A stretch of 45,662 bases of DNA from Myxococcales bacterium (GCA_020633555.1 JACKDL010000040.1:1-45662), one strand, 5' to 3'. Shown: positions 24,190-32,809, counted from the stretch's first letter. Notes: a model not told the origin generated them from the sequence alone. Translations and numbers: made by a program.

Positions 24190-25613
24190 TGGTCAGGTGG
24201 CTGGGGCGGCAGGCGTGGTTGGCATGGCTGGGCTGCCTGCCGCTCGCGGGCGGCTGGGGCTGCGATCGGGGCAACGTGAGCACCCGGGTGCCCGATCCCG
24301 ACGATGTATACCCCAGCCCGCCCATGGCCTTCAGCGGTGCGCTGGTGTACGTGAACGCGGCGCAGCCGGGGTGTGAACAGGGGGATGGGACCGCCGCGCG
24401 GCCGTTCTGCGGCGTCGGGCAGGCCCTGGCGAGCCCTCCCGGGCCGCTGGCGGTGCTGGTGGCGCCCGCCGACTACCCCGAGGCGGTGCAGGTGACGCGG
24501 TCGGACGTGTGGATCATGGGCCGGCGGGGCGACGCCCGCGCGCGGCTCACGGCAAGTACTGAGGGCACCGCCCTGACGGTCACGCAGGCGCAGCGAGTGG
24601 TGGTGGACGGGCTGCAGGTGGGCCCGCGGCCGGGGCTGGGCGTCCTGGCCTATGGGGGTGAGCTGACGCTGCAGGACGTGCAGGTGCGCGAGATCGGCGC
24701 GGGCACTGCGCTGCCCGGGGACGGGATTGTGGCGGTGGCCGGCGCCCGCCTCACGGCACGGGACGTGGCCATCGACGGCGTGGCCCGGGTTGGGCTGCTC
24801 GTGGCCGACACTGAAGGCCCCGACGGGCGTCTGGACGCCGAGGCGTTGGGGGTGCGTGGCTTTGGCGCCGGGGGCATCAGCGCCCAGGGGCAGGTGGTGG
24901 CCGCGCTGCGCGGGATCACCGTGGAGGATGGTGGCGTGTACGGCGTGGGTGCCTTCGGCGCGACGCTGTCGGTGGACGGCGGCACGGTGGCGCGGATCGC
25001 CCGGGTGGATGGGCAAGGGGGCGACGCCGTGGTCGGCGCCCTGGGCGGCGGGGCGCCTGCCGCGCTGGCGCTCGACGATCTGACGGTGGAGGACAGCGCC
25101 CGGGTGGGGATCCTGGCCGATGGGGCCGGCGGGCGCGTCGCCGGCGTGACCGTGCGCGGCAGCGCCGGCGGGGGGTTGTGGGCGATCGGGCCGCACACGC
25201 TGGAGGTGGCGGACAGCCGGTTCGAGCGCAGCGCCATCGTGGGGCTGGCGGCCCTGGACGGCGCCCAATTGACGGCGCGCGAGGTGGTGGTGGATGAGGT
25301 TGTGGCAGGCGTGGCGCTGCGCGGCGGGCGGCTGGAGGACGTGGGCGACGGCGTGATGGTGCTCGGCGCCCGGCTGGAGGCCGAGGCGCTGACGGTGGCT
25401 GCCAGCCACCGCGCGGGGCTGCTGCTGGACAGCGGGACGGTGGACTGGCAGCGCGGCGAGGTGAGCGACGTGCGGTTCGGGGTGGTGGTGCAGAACGGCG
25501 GGCAGCTCACCGACGCTGGGCTGAGCTTCGCGCAGGTACGCGAGGTGGACCGGCTGGAGCCCGCCGAGCCGCTGCCGGTGGTGCGCGCCCTGGGTGAGCT
25601 GGATGCGCCCTGA
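24189..25613 (+). CDS. Right-handed beta-helix lipoprotein
   Basis: ATG 24189 overlaps the regulator's stop (TGATG), with GGAGGAG upstream; 474 residues. The hydrophobic signal is followed by GGWGC, a probable though atypical lipobox. The body begins with a DUF1565-like opening (LVYVNAAQPGCEQGDGTAARPFCGVGQAL). About 15 imperfect beta-helix coils follow, each with short strands and Gly/Asp turns (VVVDGLQVGPRPGLGVLAYGG, ADSRFERSAIVGLAALDG). No catalytic Asp/His set of pectate or polysaccharide lyases is evident, so binding or a structural role is as likely as an enzyme. Its end overlaps the start of the next, longer beta-helix gene. Confidence 0.75.
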   Translation: MVRWLGRQAWLAWLGCLPLAGGWGCDRGNVSTRVPDPDDVYPSPPMAFSGALVYVNAAQPGCEQGDGTAARPFCGVGQALASPPGPLAVLVAPADYPEAVQVTRSDVWIMGRRGDARARLTASTEGTALTVTQAQRVVVDGLQVGPRPGLGVLAYGGELTLQDVQVREIGAGTALPGDGIVAVAGARLTARDVAIDGVARVGLLVADTEGPDGRLDAEALGVRGFGAGGISAQGQVVAALRGITVEDGGVYGVGAFGATLSVDGGTVARIARVDGQGGDAVVGALGGGAPAALALDDLTVEDSARVGILADGAGGRVAGVTVRGSAGGGLWAIGPHTLEVADSRFERSAIVGLAALDGAQLTAREVVVDEVVAGVALRGGRLEDVGDGVMVLGARLEAEALTVAASHRAGLLLDSGTVDWQRGEVSDVRFGVVVQNGGQLTDAGLSFAQVREVDRLEPAEPLPVVRALGELDAP

Positions 25614-28371
25614 CGGCCGGCGCCAGGCGCTGTGTTCGAGTGGTTATCTGTGTTCGATTCGGCATCTGTGTTCGAGTCGGTATCTGTGGTCAGGCCTGTG
25701 TCTGCTGGCCGCGGCTGCTCTGGTTGGCTGCGAGCCGGCCACGCCTGAGGACGCAGCGCCTCTGACGCTCGATGCCGGCGCCGAGCCCGACGGCGGCGTG
25801 TGTGCGCCCGCCCCCGAGCCGGGGCCAGCGGTGTGCGTGGACTGCGATCCCGGGTCCGGGCGTGCGCCAGCCTGCGCCGCCGGTGAGCGGGCGGCGCCGT
25901 CGACGGGCTGTGTGGCGGTGGGCGCACCCTCGGTGGCGTGGAGGGCGGCAGATGGGGTCGCCCGCCTGGGCGAGTGCGCCCGCTACGAGCGCACGGATCT
26001 GGAGGCCGGCTGCGTGGCCGTCGGGCCGAGGATGTGTGCGGCTGAGTGGCGCCTCGAGGGCGGGTGCTGGGTCGAGCCCGCGGCCTGCCCGGGGGGGGTC
26101 GCGCTGCCATCCGGCTGCCTGTGGCCGGCGGATCCGGCCGGTTGCCCCGAGGGGCGTTGGGGGGTGGTGCCCGAGGGGTGGGAGGGGAACGCACCGGCCA
26201 GCTACGTGGACTCCGCCGCCGCGGACGGCGGCGACGGGTCGGCACAGAGACCTCATCGGCGCATCGCGGACGCGTTGGCGACGTTCGGCGGCGGACCGGG
26301 CGTGGTGTACCTGGCGCCCGGCGACTACGCGGGTCTGCGGCTGCCCGACGGGGTGAGCCTGGTGGGACACTGCGCGGCCGACACCCGCCTGGTGGCCGAC
26401 GGCGGCTACGCCCTGAACCAGCAAGAGGGGGCGGTCGGGGCGCTGGTGGGCTTGACGCTCGTGGGGGGCGCCCAGGCCACCGTGCGCACCCCGGCGACGC
26501 TGACGTTGCATGGGGTGCTCGTGCGCGGGGCGGCGCAGGGCGTCGTGCTGAGCGGGTCCCGCGGGGCGGTGCGCCTGGTCGAGAGTGTGATCGACGGCGA
26601 GGGCGGGGCCCTGGTGGACGGCATCGTGGCGGGGCCTGGGCAGGTGGCCCTCGAGCGGTCCGGGATCACAGGCACGCAGGATGGGGCGCTGTTGGCCGTG
26701 GGGACCACGATCGAGGTGACGGGCAGCTTCGTCGGCGGGGTGGTGGGTCGGCCGCGGGTGGGTGACGCCATCCAGATCGCCGACGGCGCGCACCTGACGG
26801 TGGCCGACAGTGTGTTGGCTGGCTATCGCGGCGCGGCGGTGCACGTGCTGGCGGCGGGCGAAGGGCGCGCGCCATCTGTCGCAGCGCTCGACCGCGTGGT
26901 GGTGCGCCAGACGCGGCCTGGTCCAAGCGTGGCGGGGGAGTCGGGGCTGCGGGTAGGGGCCGGTAGCCGCCTGACGGTGCGCGATAGCGCCCTGGTTGCC
27001 AACCCCCTGAGCCAAGTGATCGCCAGCGGTGAGGACGCCGAGGCCGCCATCGAGCGCTCTCTGCTTCGGGGCGCCGTGGCCTCCGTCGCCGCCACGGGCG
27101 TGGGGGCGCTGGCGGATCGAGGCGGGCGGATCGTCGTCACCGACTGCGAGGCGGTGGCGAACCCGGGCAGCGGCCTGGCGGCCTTCAACGGAGGGACCCT
27201 CGCTGTGGAGCGGTCGGTGATCCGCGGCAACGGATCCGAGGCCCTGGGGTTCAATGAGGCCCCGGGCGCCGGCGTGGCTTTCGGGCAGGGCGGGCGCGGG
27301 CGCGTCGCGGGCTCGGTGTTCCTGGACAATGTGCGGAGAGGGGTCTTGATCATCGACGGCCCGTCGGACGAGGCCATCGCGGTGGAGGACTGCACCTTCC
27401 TGCAGCCGGCCGGCGATGGGTACCGGCTGGCAGTGGATGTCTTGCGAGGCCGATTGCACCTTGGCGGGACCCTGCTGGAGGGCAGCCTGGGCCTGGGGGT
27501 GGGGGCGCAGGACGCCGAACTTGCGCTGGAGAACTGCGCGGTCCGTGGGTTCGAGTGTGTGGCGCTGCCGGGCGGCACGGTGGGTGCCGGGATCATCAGC
27601 CTGGACAGCGAGGTGATCCTCCGCGGCGTGGACATCGGGCCAGGCTGCGGGGGCGGCGTGGAGAGCAAGTTCACCGCCGCATCCGGGGGTGAGCGGGGGC
27701 TGACCATCCAGGACAGCGTGGTGCGGTCGGTGACGCCTCCCGGGCCAGCCGTCCCAGGACTGGGTGGCGTGTACGTCTGGGGGTCTGGCGACCTCAGCCT
27801 GAGCGACGTGGTAGTCCAGGATGTGGTTGGCCCCGGTGGGGTGGGCTTGGCCGAGGGGGCCCGTCTGGAGGTCGACGCCGTGCGGATCGTGGGGGTGCGG
27901 GGCGACGGTGTGGTTGGGGGAGGCCACGGCGTCTGGGCCAGCGACGCCGCTGCGGCCACGATTCGGCGCGCTGATCTGGCAGCGCTCCACGTGGCGGGCA
28001 TCGCCTGGTTCGACGGCGGGGGGCTGACGGTGGTCGACAGCCGCATCGCCGAGGTCACTGGGGGGCCGTTCTTCAATGATGAGGACGTGTTCACCACAGG
28101 GGCCGGACATGGGGTCTTCGTAGCCGGCGGAACCGCGGCGGTGGGCCGCAGCGTCGTCGAGGGCGCCGAGCAGGTGGCGGTGATGACCGACGGCGGCGAC
28201 GTGCGCGTCGAGTGCACCTCGCTGAGCGCGGCGCGGAGCTGCGCCCTGGCCATCGCCGGCGGGCGGATCGCCTGGGATCACCCCGAAGAGGGCGAGTGCC
28301 CGCAGGCGGAGGCCGCCGATGTGCCCCGGGCGCCTCGGCCCGGGGAGCCGGTCTTGCCACCTCGGGAGTAG
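25603..28371 (+). CDS. Large beta-helix lipoprotein with repeat-extended signal region
   Basis: ATG 25603 (GTG 25594 possible) lies inside the previous gene's end; 922 residues. Before the hydrophobic core and lipobox (LAAAALVGC) the N-terminus carries three-and-a-half hexapeptide repeats (CSSGYL, CSIRHL, CSSRYL, WSGLCL), encoded by an 18-bp tandem repeat. This makes an unusually long, Cys-containing n-region. A Cys-rich segment follows (about 60-200), then the same YVDSAAADGGDGSAQRPHR opening as in the upstream protein. About 30 beta-helix coils run to the end, rich in Gly, Val and Asp. No catalytic motif is recognised. The shared plan indicates duplication with divergence from the upstream lipoprotein. 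Confidence 0.75.
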   Translation: MRPDGRRQALCSSGYLCSIRHLCSSRYLWSGLCLLAAAALVGCEPATPEDAAPLTLDAGAEPDGGVCAPAPEPGPAVCVDCDPGSGRAPACAAGERAAPSTGCVAVGAPSVAWRAADGVARLGECARYERTDLEAGCVAVGPRMCAAEWRLEGGCWVEPAACPGGVALPSGCLWPADPAGCPEGRWGVVPEGWEGNAPASYVDSAAADGGDGSAQRPHRRIADALATFGGGPGVVYLAPGDYAGLRLPDGVSLVGHCAADTRLVADGGYALNQQEGAVGALVGLTLVGGAQATVRTPATLTLHGVLVRGAAQGVVLSGSRGAVRLVESVIDGEGGALVDGIVAGPGQVALERSGITGTQDGALLAVGTTIEVTGSFVGGVVGRPRVGDAIQIADGAHLTVADSVLAGYRGAAVHVLAAGEGRAPSVAALDRVVVRQTRPGPSVAGESGLRVGAGSRLTVRDSALVANPLSQVIASGEDAEAAIERSLLRGAVASVAATGVGALADRGGRIVVTDCEAVANPGSGLAAFNGGTLAVERSVIRGNGSEALGFNEAPGAGVAFGQGGRGRVAGSVFLDNVRRGVLIIDGPSDEAIAVEDCTFLQPAGDGYRLAVDVLRGRLHLGGTLLEGSLGLGVGAQDAELALENCAVRGFECVALPGGTVGAGIISLDSEVILRGVDIGPGCGGGVESKFTAASGGERGLTIQDSVVRSVTPPGPAVPGLGGVYVWGSGDLSLSDVVVQDVVGPGGVGLAEGARLEVDAVRIVGVRGDGVVGGGHGVWASDAAAATIRRADLAALHVAGIAWFDGGGLTVVDSRIAEVTGGPFFNDEDVFTTGAGHGVFVAGGTAAVGRSVVEGAEQVAVMTDGGDVRVECTSLSAARSCALAIAGGRIAWDHPEEGECPQAEAADVPRAPRPGEPVLPPRE
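25631..25702 (+). repeat. 18-bp tandem repeat, three copies plus a degenerate fourth
   Basis: The units are 25631-25648, 25649-25666 and 25667-25684, close to TGTGTTCGAGTCGGTATC. A diverged fourth (25685-25702) keeps TGTG and the final GTC. The repeat is in frame with the beta-helix lipoprotein start and is AT-richer than its surroundings. It could alter the signal-region length by slippage in multiples of six residues, or act on translation of that gene. Confidence 0.7.
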
Positions 28372-28511
28372 GGGTCGCCGGCAACTCAGGGCACCCCCGG
28401 GTGTCGCGCCACCCCCGCGCCGCGCGGTGCCAAGGGTCCGCCTACCGAGCGCGCCCCCACCTGCCGATGGACCAGTCCACGTCAGCGCGCCGCGGCGCGG
28501 AGGGGGTTGGC

Positions 28512-29870
28512 ATGCGTCGTCCGAATCAGCACCTGGTCACGTCCGCCCTGGTGGGGGTGATGGCCGCCGGCCTGCCCGGCTGCGAGCTGCTGGAGGGTGG
28601 CACGGCGGGGACGGCGCCGGCGGGCGGTGCGCTGGCCGAGGCGCAGCGGGCGGTGGATCCCGCGGTGGGGCAGACGCTGACGGCGGTGGCGGCGGTGGGC
28701 GCGGCGGGGCTGGCCTTCGAGCGGGCGGTCGCGGACGAGAGCGACGTGCTGGGGGCCGCGGCGGGGCTGGAGGCGGCAGCCGATGGGCTGGCGCAAGCGG
28801 CGGTGACGCTGGAGGCGGCGGAGGACGGCGTCGCCGGCTCGGGGCCGCAGGCGGCGGGGCAGATCACGCGGCCGCTGGCGGTGGTGGTGGGCATCGGGCT
28901 GGTGCTGTACGGCACGTGGAAGTTCGCGCAACGCTTGAAGGATCTGGCGCATGACGCCCGCGAGGCGGCCGAGGATCGCGACGACGCCCTGGTGGGCCTG
29001 GCCAACGGTCAGGAGGGGGCCATCGAGGCCTACGAGGACGCCGATCGGCGGCTGGAGGCGGCGTCGGAGGGGGCCATCGAGGAGGTGGGCACCCGGGTGA
29101 CGACGGAGCTGGTGCTGGCGCCGGTGCGGCCGGTGTCGGTGGGCGGGGTGATCCTGAAGGACCGGGCGGGCGAGGCCCTGCAGAGCGGGCTGAAGGTGCT
29201 GGGGGCCACGGAAGAGTGCGGGGCCCAGCCGGACGGGCCTGGGTGCCGCATTGCGGCGCAGCGCACGGACGACCGGGGGCGGGTGACGCTGCCCACGGGC
29301 CGGGTGACGGTGGTGGTGAGTGGGCCCGAGCGGGTGCGGGCGGTGACGCAGGTGGACGTGGTGGAGGGGCAGGACACGGCGGTCGAGGTGCACCTGGCGC
29401 CCATCGGGGCGGCGGGCGGTTCGGACGCGGGACCGGCGCTCGATGCCGGGGTGGCTCCAGACGGAGGCGTGGATCCCGATCTGGGCGGGCCACCGCCCGA
29501 GCTGTCGCCGCTGGCGGGCGGCTTCTTCGGCGTGGCACGCCGGGAGGGCGCCGTGGACGTGTACCTGTTGGGCGAGGTCGGACCGGGCGCCTTCGGGCTG
29601 CGCTACGACCGGACCCTGGCCAGCGGCGAGATCGAGCGCGCCTGGCTGTGCGGGGCGCTGGGCGGGCGGCCGCCCGTGGCACTGGGCACGGTGGATTGTG
29701 GGTGGGGCGGTGAGGTCCGTGGCGAGGCCTTCGTGCTGCTGTCGGATCCGGCGAGCTGCGGTGCGCTGGAGGCGGGCGAGGCCTTTGGGCGGGTGGTGGC
29801 CATGGTGAGCCTGGGGGACGCGTCGGGTTGCTTCGTGTCGCCGTACTACGACCCCGAGGCGGTGCCCTGA
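28512..29870 (+). CDS. Lipoprotein with hydrophobic helix and beta domain
   Basis: ATG 28512 follows a strong GGAGGGGG ribosome site; longer upstream starts have no signal peptide. 452 residues. The signal ends in LPGC (probable lipobox). Residues about 25-105 are Ala/Gly-rich helices. A hydrophobic stretch follows (PLAVVVGIGLVLYGTWKFAQRL, about 118-140), then a charged coiled segment (AREAAEDRDDALV...AIEAYEDADRRLEAAS). A small beta domain comes next (about 200-300, CarboxypepD_reg-like: LKVLGATEECG...DRGRVTLPTG), followed by an Asp/Gly/Pro linker and a Cys-containing C-terminal domain. No family is recognised. It is separated by 140 bp from the beta-helix gene, in which I see no clear element. 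Confidence 0.7.
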   Translation: MRRPNQHLVTSALVGVMAAGLPGCELLEGGTAGTAPAGGALAEAQRAVDPAVGQTLTAVAAVGAAGLAFERAVADESDVLGAAAGLEAAADGLAQAAVTLEAAEDGVAGSGPQAAGQITRPLAVVVGIGLVLYGTWKFAQRLKDLAHDAREAAEDRDDALVGLANGQEGAIEAYEDADRRLEAASEGAIEEVGTRVTTELVLAPVRPVSVGGVILKDRAGEALQSGLKVLGATEECGAQPDGPGCRIAAQRTDDRGRVTLPTGRVTVVVSGPERVRAVTQVDVVEGQDTAVEVHLAPIGAAGGSDAGPALDAGVAPDGGVDPDLGGPPPELSPLAGGFFGVARREGAVDVYLLGEVGPGAFGLRYDRTLASGEIERAWLCGALGGRPPVALGTVDCGWGGEVRGEAFVLLSDPASCGALEAGEAFGRVVAMVSLGDASGCFVSPYYDPEAVP

Positions 29871-29910
29871 GCGACCGCCGCGGGCATTGAGGCTTGCCGA
29901 GCGAGGAATG

Positions 29911-29940
29911 TTCAAATAGGGTACCCCCCTATCCTATGAT
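29911..29940 (+). promoter_or_regulatory. frmR promoter with FrmR-type operator
   Basis: TATGAT at 29935-29940 (5/6 to the sigma70 -10 box) and TTCAAA at 29911-29916 are 18 bp apart. Between them lies the perfect dyad ATAGGG-N5-CCCTAT (29916-29932), like known CsoR/FrmR-family operators built around G/C tracts flanked by TA. An alternative promoter is TTGCCG (29894)-17 bp-TAGGGT (29917). Either way the operator overlaps the polymerase site, as expected for autorepression relieved by formaldehyde. The predicted leader is about 15 nt, with GAGGAG at 29948-29953. Confidence 0.7.
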
Positions 29941-29961
29941 GAGGATCGAGGAGCGCCTGAC

Positions 29962-30252
29962 GTGCCGCACAGCCCCCAAGAGAAGAAGCGGGCGCTCGCC
30001 CGCGTGCGGCGCATCCAGGGGCAGCTCGGCGCCCTGGAACGCGCGCTCGAGGCCGGCGCCGACTGTGAGCCGGTGCTCCAGCAGATCGCGTCCATCCGGG
30101 GGGCGGTGAACGGGCTGCTGTCGCAGGTCATCGAGGCCCACATCCGCGAGAACTTCGGGCCGTCCGACGCGGGCGCCGCCGAGTTGGATCCCGCCGAGCG
30201 GGCGGCCCAGGTGGCCGCCCTGAACCAGATCGTCCGCGCGTACTTCAAGTAG
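29962..30252 (+). CDS. frmR: FrmR, formaldehyde-responsive CsoR/RcnR-family repressor
   Basis: GTG 29962 with GAGGAG 8 bp upstream; 96 residues. The three sensing positions known from E. coli FrmR are present: Pro2, Cys35 and His60 in the MPHSPQEKKRAL...DCEPVLQQIA...VIEAHIRENF framework. In FrmR, formaldehyde crosslinks the N-terminal Pro2 amine to Cys35 of another subunit and releases DNA. Family members are all-helical tetramers without a classical HTH. It is first in an operon with frmA and fghA, the usual arrangement, and the ATAGGG-N5-CCCTAT dyad in its own promoter is the likely target. Confidence 0.92.
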   Translation: MPHSPQEKKRALARVRRIQGQLGALERALEAGADCEPVLQQIASIRGAVNGLLSQVIEAHIRENFGPSDAGAAELDPAERAAQVAALNQIVRAYFK

Positions 30253-30282
30253 CTGTCAACACACACAATAAGGGAGCGTCCC

Positions 30283-31392
30283 ATGAAGAGCCGTGCTGCT
30301 GTCGCCTTCGAGGCGGGCAAGCCCCTGGAGATTGTCGAGATCGACGTTGCGCCGCCCCGCAAGGGCGAGGTGCTGGTGAAGATCACCCACACCGGCGTGT
30401 GCCACACCGACGCCTTCACCCTGAGCGGCGACGACCCCGAGGGTGTGTTCCCGGCGGTGCTGGGCCACGAGGGCGCCGGGGTGGTGGTGGAGCTGGGTGA
30501 GGGGGTCACCAGCCTGGCGGTGGGTGACCATGTGATCCCGCTGTATACGGCGGAGTGTCGGGAGTGCAAGTTCTGCAAGTCCGGCAAGACCAACCTGTGT
30601 CAGGCGGTGCGCGCCACGCAGGGCAAGGGGCTCATGCCCGACGGCACCAGCCGCTTCTCGTACAACGGTGAGCCCATCTATCATTACATGGGCACCAGCA
30701 CCTTCAGCGAATACACGGTGGTGCCCGAGATCTCGCTGGCGAAGATCAACCCGGACGCGCCGGCCGAGAAGGTGTGTCTGCTGGGCTGCGGTGTGACCAC
30801 GGGCATCGGCGCGGTGCACAACACCGCGAAGGTGCAGCCGGGCGACACCGTGGCGGTGTTCGGCCTGGGTGGGATCGGCCTGGCGGTGATCCAGGGCGCC
30901 CGGCAGGCGAAGGCGGGCCGCATCATCGGGGTGGACATCAACCCGGCGAAGTTCGAGCTGGCACGCCAGATGGGTGCCACCGATCTGGTGAACCCGCAGG
31001 AGCACGACCGGCCGATCCAGGAGGTGATCGTCGAGCTCACCGACGGCGGGGTGGACTTCAGCTTCGAGTGCATCGGCAACGTGAACGTGATGCGCTCGGC
31101 CCTGGAGTGCTGCCACAAGGGCTGGGGCGAGAGCGTGATCATCGGCGTGGCGGGGGCGGGGCAGGAGATCAGCACCCGGCCCTTCCAGCTCGTGACCGGG
31201 CGGGTGTGGCGGGGCTCGGCCTTCGGCGGCGTGCGCGGGCGCACCGAGCTGCCGGGCATGGTGGAGCAGGCCATGCGGGGCGAGATCGAGCTGGATCCCT
31301 TCGTGACGCACACCCTGCCGCTGGAGCGCATCAACGAGGCCTTCGATCTGATGCACGAGGGCAAGTCGATCCGCACCGTCATCCACTTCTGA
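30283..31392 (+). CDS. frmA: S-(hydroxymethyl)glutathione dehydrogenase (class III ADH)
   Basis: ATG with AGGGAG upstream, 30 bp after frmR; 369 residues, the normal family length. It is a zinc MDR dehydrogenase: catalytic zinc ligands in GVCHTDAF and GHEGAG plus a later Cys in LLGCGVTTG, the structural-zinc loop ECRECKFCKSGKTNLC, and the Rossmann motif VFGLGGIGLAV. The GVTTGIGAVHNTAKV and TELPGMVEQAM segments are typical of class III ADH. It oxidises S-hydroxymethylglutathione, formed from formaldehyde and glutathione, to S-formylglutathione with NAD(P)+. The next gene encodes the hydrolase that completes the pathway. Expression is presumably induced by formaldehyde through FrmR. Confidence 0.96.
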   Translation: MKSRAAVAFEAGKPLEIVEIDVAPPRKGEVLVKITHTGVCHTDAFTLSGDDPEGVFPAVLGHEGAGVVVELGEGVTSLAVGDHVIPLYTAECRECKFCKSGKTNLCQAVRATQGKGLMPDGTSRFSYNGEPIYHYMGTSTFSEYTVVPEISLAKINPDAPAEKVCLLGCGVTTGIGAVHNTAKVQPGDTVAVFGLGGIGLAVIQGARQAKAGRIIGVDINPAKFELARQMGATDLVNPQEHDRPIQEVIVELTDGGVDFSFECIGNVNVMRSALECCHKGWGESVIIGVAGAGQEISTRPFQLVTGRVWRGSAFGGVRGRTELPGMVEQAMRGEIELDPFVTHTLPLERINEAFDLMHEGKSIRTVIHF

Positions 31393-31410
31393 GCGCGGGG
31401 AGCGGCGATC

Positions 31411-32238
31411 ATGGAGCGCGTGGAGTCCAAGGCCAGCTTCGGCGGCCGCCAAGAGGTGTGGGTGCACGACAGTGAGGTGCTGGGCGTGCCCATGCGTTTC
31501 GGGATCTATCTGCCCCCGCAGGCGGCCGAGGGGGCGTGCCCGGTGGTGTATTTCCTGAGCGGGTTGACCTGCACCGAACAGAACTTCATCACCAAGGCGG
31601 GGGCCCAGCGGGCGGCGGCCGAGCTGGGGCTGATCGTGGTGGCCCCCGACACGAGCCCGCGGGGCGAAGCCGTGGCCGACGATGCGGCCTACGATCTGGG
31701 GCAGGGGGCGGGGTTCTATGTGAACGCCACCCAGGCGCCGTGGGCCGCACACTATCGCATGTACGACTACGTGGTGGATGAGCTGCCCGCGCTGGTGGAG
31801 GCGCACTTCCCGGCCAGCGACAAGCGCAGCATCACGGGGCACTCCATGGGTGGGCACGGCGCGCTGGTGATCGCCCTGCGCAACCCCGGGCGCTACGCGA
31901 GCGTGTCGGCCTTCGCGCCCATCGTGGCGCCGACGGCGGTGCCCTGGGGCCACAAGGCGCTGGGGGCCTACCTGGGCGAGGATCGGTCGGCGTGGGCGGC
32001 CTGGGACGCCTGCGCGCTCGTCGCCCAGGCGTCGGAGCGGCTGCCGCTGCTGGTGGATCAGGGCGACGCCGACGGCTTCCTGGCCGAGCAGCTGCAGCCC
32101 GAGCGGCTGCGCGAGGCCTGCGCGGCAGCGGGCCACCCGCTGACGCTGCGCATGCAGCCCGGCTACGACCACAGCTACTACTTCATCGCGTCCTTCATCG
32201 CCGATCACCTGGCGCACGCTGGGGCGGCCCTGGGCTGA
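31411..32238 (+). CDS. fghA: S-formylglutathione hydrolase
   Basis: ATG with GGGGAGCGG upstream, 18 bp after frmA; 275 residues, the usual length. Alpha/beta-hydrolase of the esterase D family: nucleophile Ser in GHSMGGHGAL, catalytic Asp in LLVDQGDADGF and His in YDHSYYF. The N-terminal GVPMRFGIYLPPQ and FLSGLTCTEQNF are characteristic, including a conserved Cys. It hydrolyses S-formylglutathione to formate and glutathione in the cytoplasm, the second step after FrmA. Operon order and spacing support co-transcription with frmR and frmA. Confidence 0.95.
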   Translation: MERVESKASFGGRQEVWVHDSEVLGVPMRFGIYLPPQAAEGACPVVYFLSGLTCTEQNFITKAGAQRAAAELGLIVVAPDTSPRGEAVADDAAYDLGQGAGFYVNATQAPWAAHYRMYDYVVDELPALVEAHFPASDKRSITGHSMGGHGALVIALRNPGRYASVSAFAPIVAPTAVPWGHKALGAYLGEDRSAWAAWDACALVAQASERLPLLVDQGDADGFLAEQLQPERLREACAAAGHPLTLRMQPGYDHSYYFIASFIADHLAHAGAALG

Positions 32239-32239
32239 G

Positions 32240-32689
32240 GTGAGCGCGCCGGCCGAGGTCCAGGTCACCGTGGGTGACCAGCCTGTGGCCCTGACCACGG
32301 TGTGCCGGCGCGGCCCCATGAACTTCGGCCAGAACTGGCGCGGCGTGCCGATGGTGGAGGCCCGCTACACCCTGCGCGTGCCCACGGCGCAGGTGGTGGC
32401 GGCGGTGGACGCCTTGCGCGCTGAGTTCCGCGCGGACGCGGAGCGCTTCCCGGATGCCGACGACGCCCTGGAGCAGGCCTGGCGGCGGCTGGGTTGGGCC
32501 GCGGGGGCGGTGGCCGTGGCCGACGCGGACTTCCTGTGGGCGTTCGTGGACTTCCAGCCGGCGGACGTGCTGGACGACGCGCTGGGGGTCAGCCCGGCGG
32601 CGCCGGTGTGGTTCCTGAACACGGTGGACGGCGCAGAGCTCCATGGGGCGCACGTGGTGCTCACGGGGGTGGCCGGGCGGCGGGCGTAG
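32240..32689 (+). CDS. Hypothetical protein in the formaldehyde operon
   Basis: GTG 32240 begins one base after the fghA stop; 149 residues. No signal peptide or membrane segment. The sequence is alpha/beta-like (VQVTVGDQPVALTTVC, RYTLRVPTAQVVAAVDALRAEF, AVADADFLWAFVDFQPADVLDD, WFLNTVDGAEL). No family is recognised. The position suggests an accessory role in formaldehyde or glutathione metabolism, but nothing in the sequence shows this. The hairpin and T-tract at 32773 probably end the operon. Confidence 0.62.
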   Translation: MSAPAEVQVTVGDQPVALTTVCRRGPMNFGQNWRGVPMVEARYTLRVPTAQVVAAVDALRAEFRADAERFPDADDALEQAWRRLGWAAGAVAVADADFLWAFVDFQPADVLDDALGVSPAAPVWFLNTVDGAELHGAHVVLTGVAGRRA

Positions 32690-32772
32690 CCGAGCGGTCG
32701 TCGCAGAAGGCCTGCGAGAAAAGAGGCTGCGGGAAAAAGGGGGGGCGACGGATCCGTGCAGCAGCAGGCCAC

Positions 32773-32795
32773 GCGCCGGAGGCGCACCTGTTTTT
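32773..32795 (+). terminator. Intrinsic terminator-like hairpin with T-tract
   Basis: GCGCC-GGA-GGCGC (32773-32785) is followed five bases later by TTTTT (32791-32795), one of the few T-tracts in this GC-rich window. It lies after the formaldehyde operon and 15 bp before the MopE-repeat lipoprotein start, so it may end the former or attenuate the latter. Nearby, CTGCGRGAAAA is directly repeated at 32712 and 32727. Confidence 0.45.
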
Positions 32796-32809
32796 GCGGA
32801 AGGACTGAG

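Noticed and set aside
25690..28281. Minus-strand ORF of 863 codons
   Set aside because: Antisense to the second beta-helix lipoprotein; repeated His/Arg/Gln composition, no start signals.
28372..28511. Possible hairpin GGCACCC-CC-GGGTGTC after the beta-helix gene
   Set aside because: Imperfect, tiny loop and no T-tract; not distinguishable from background.
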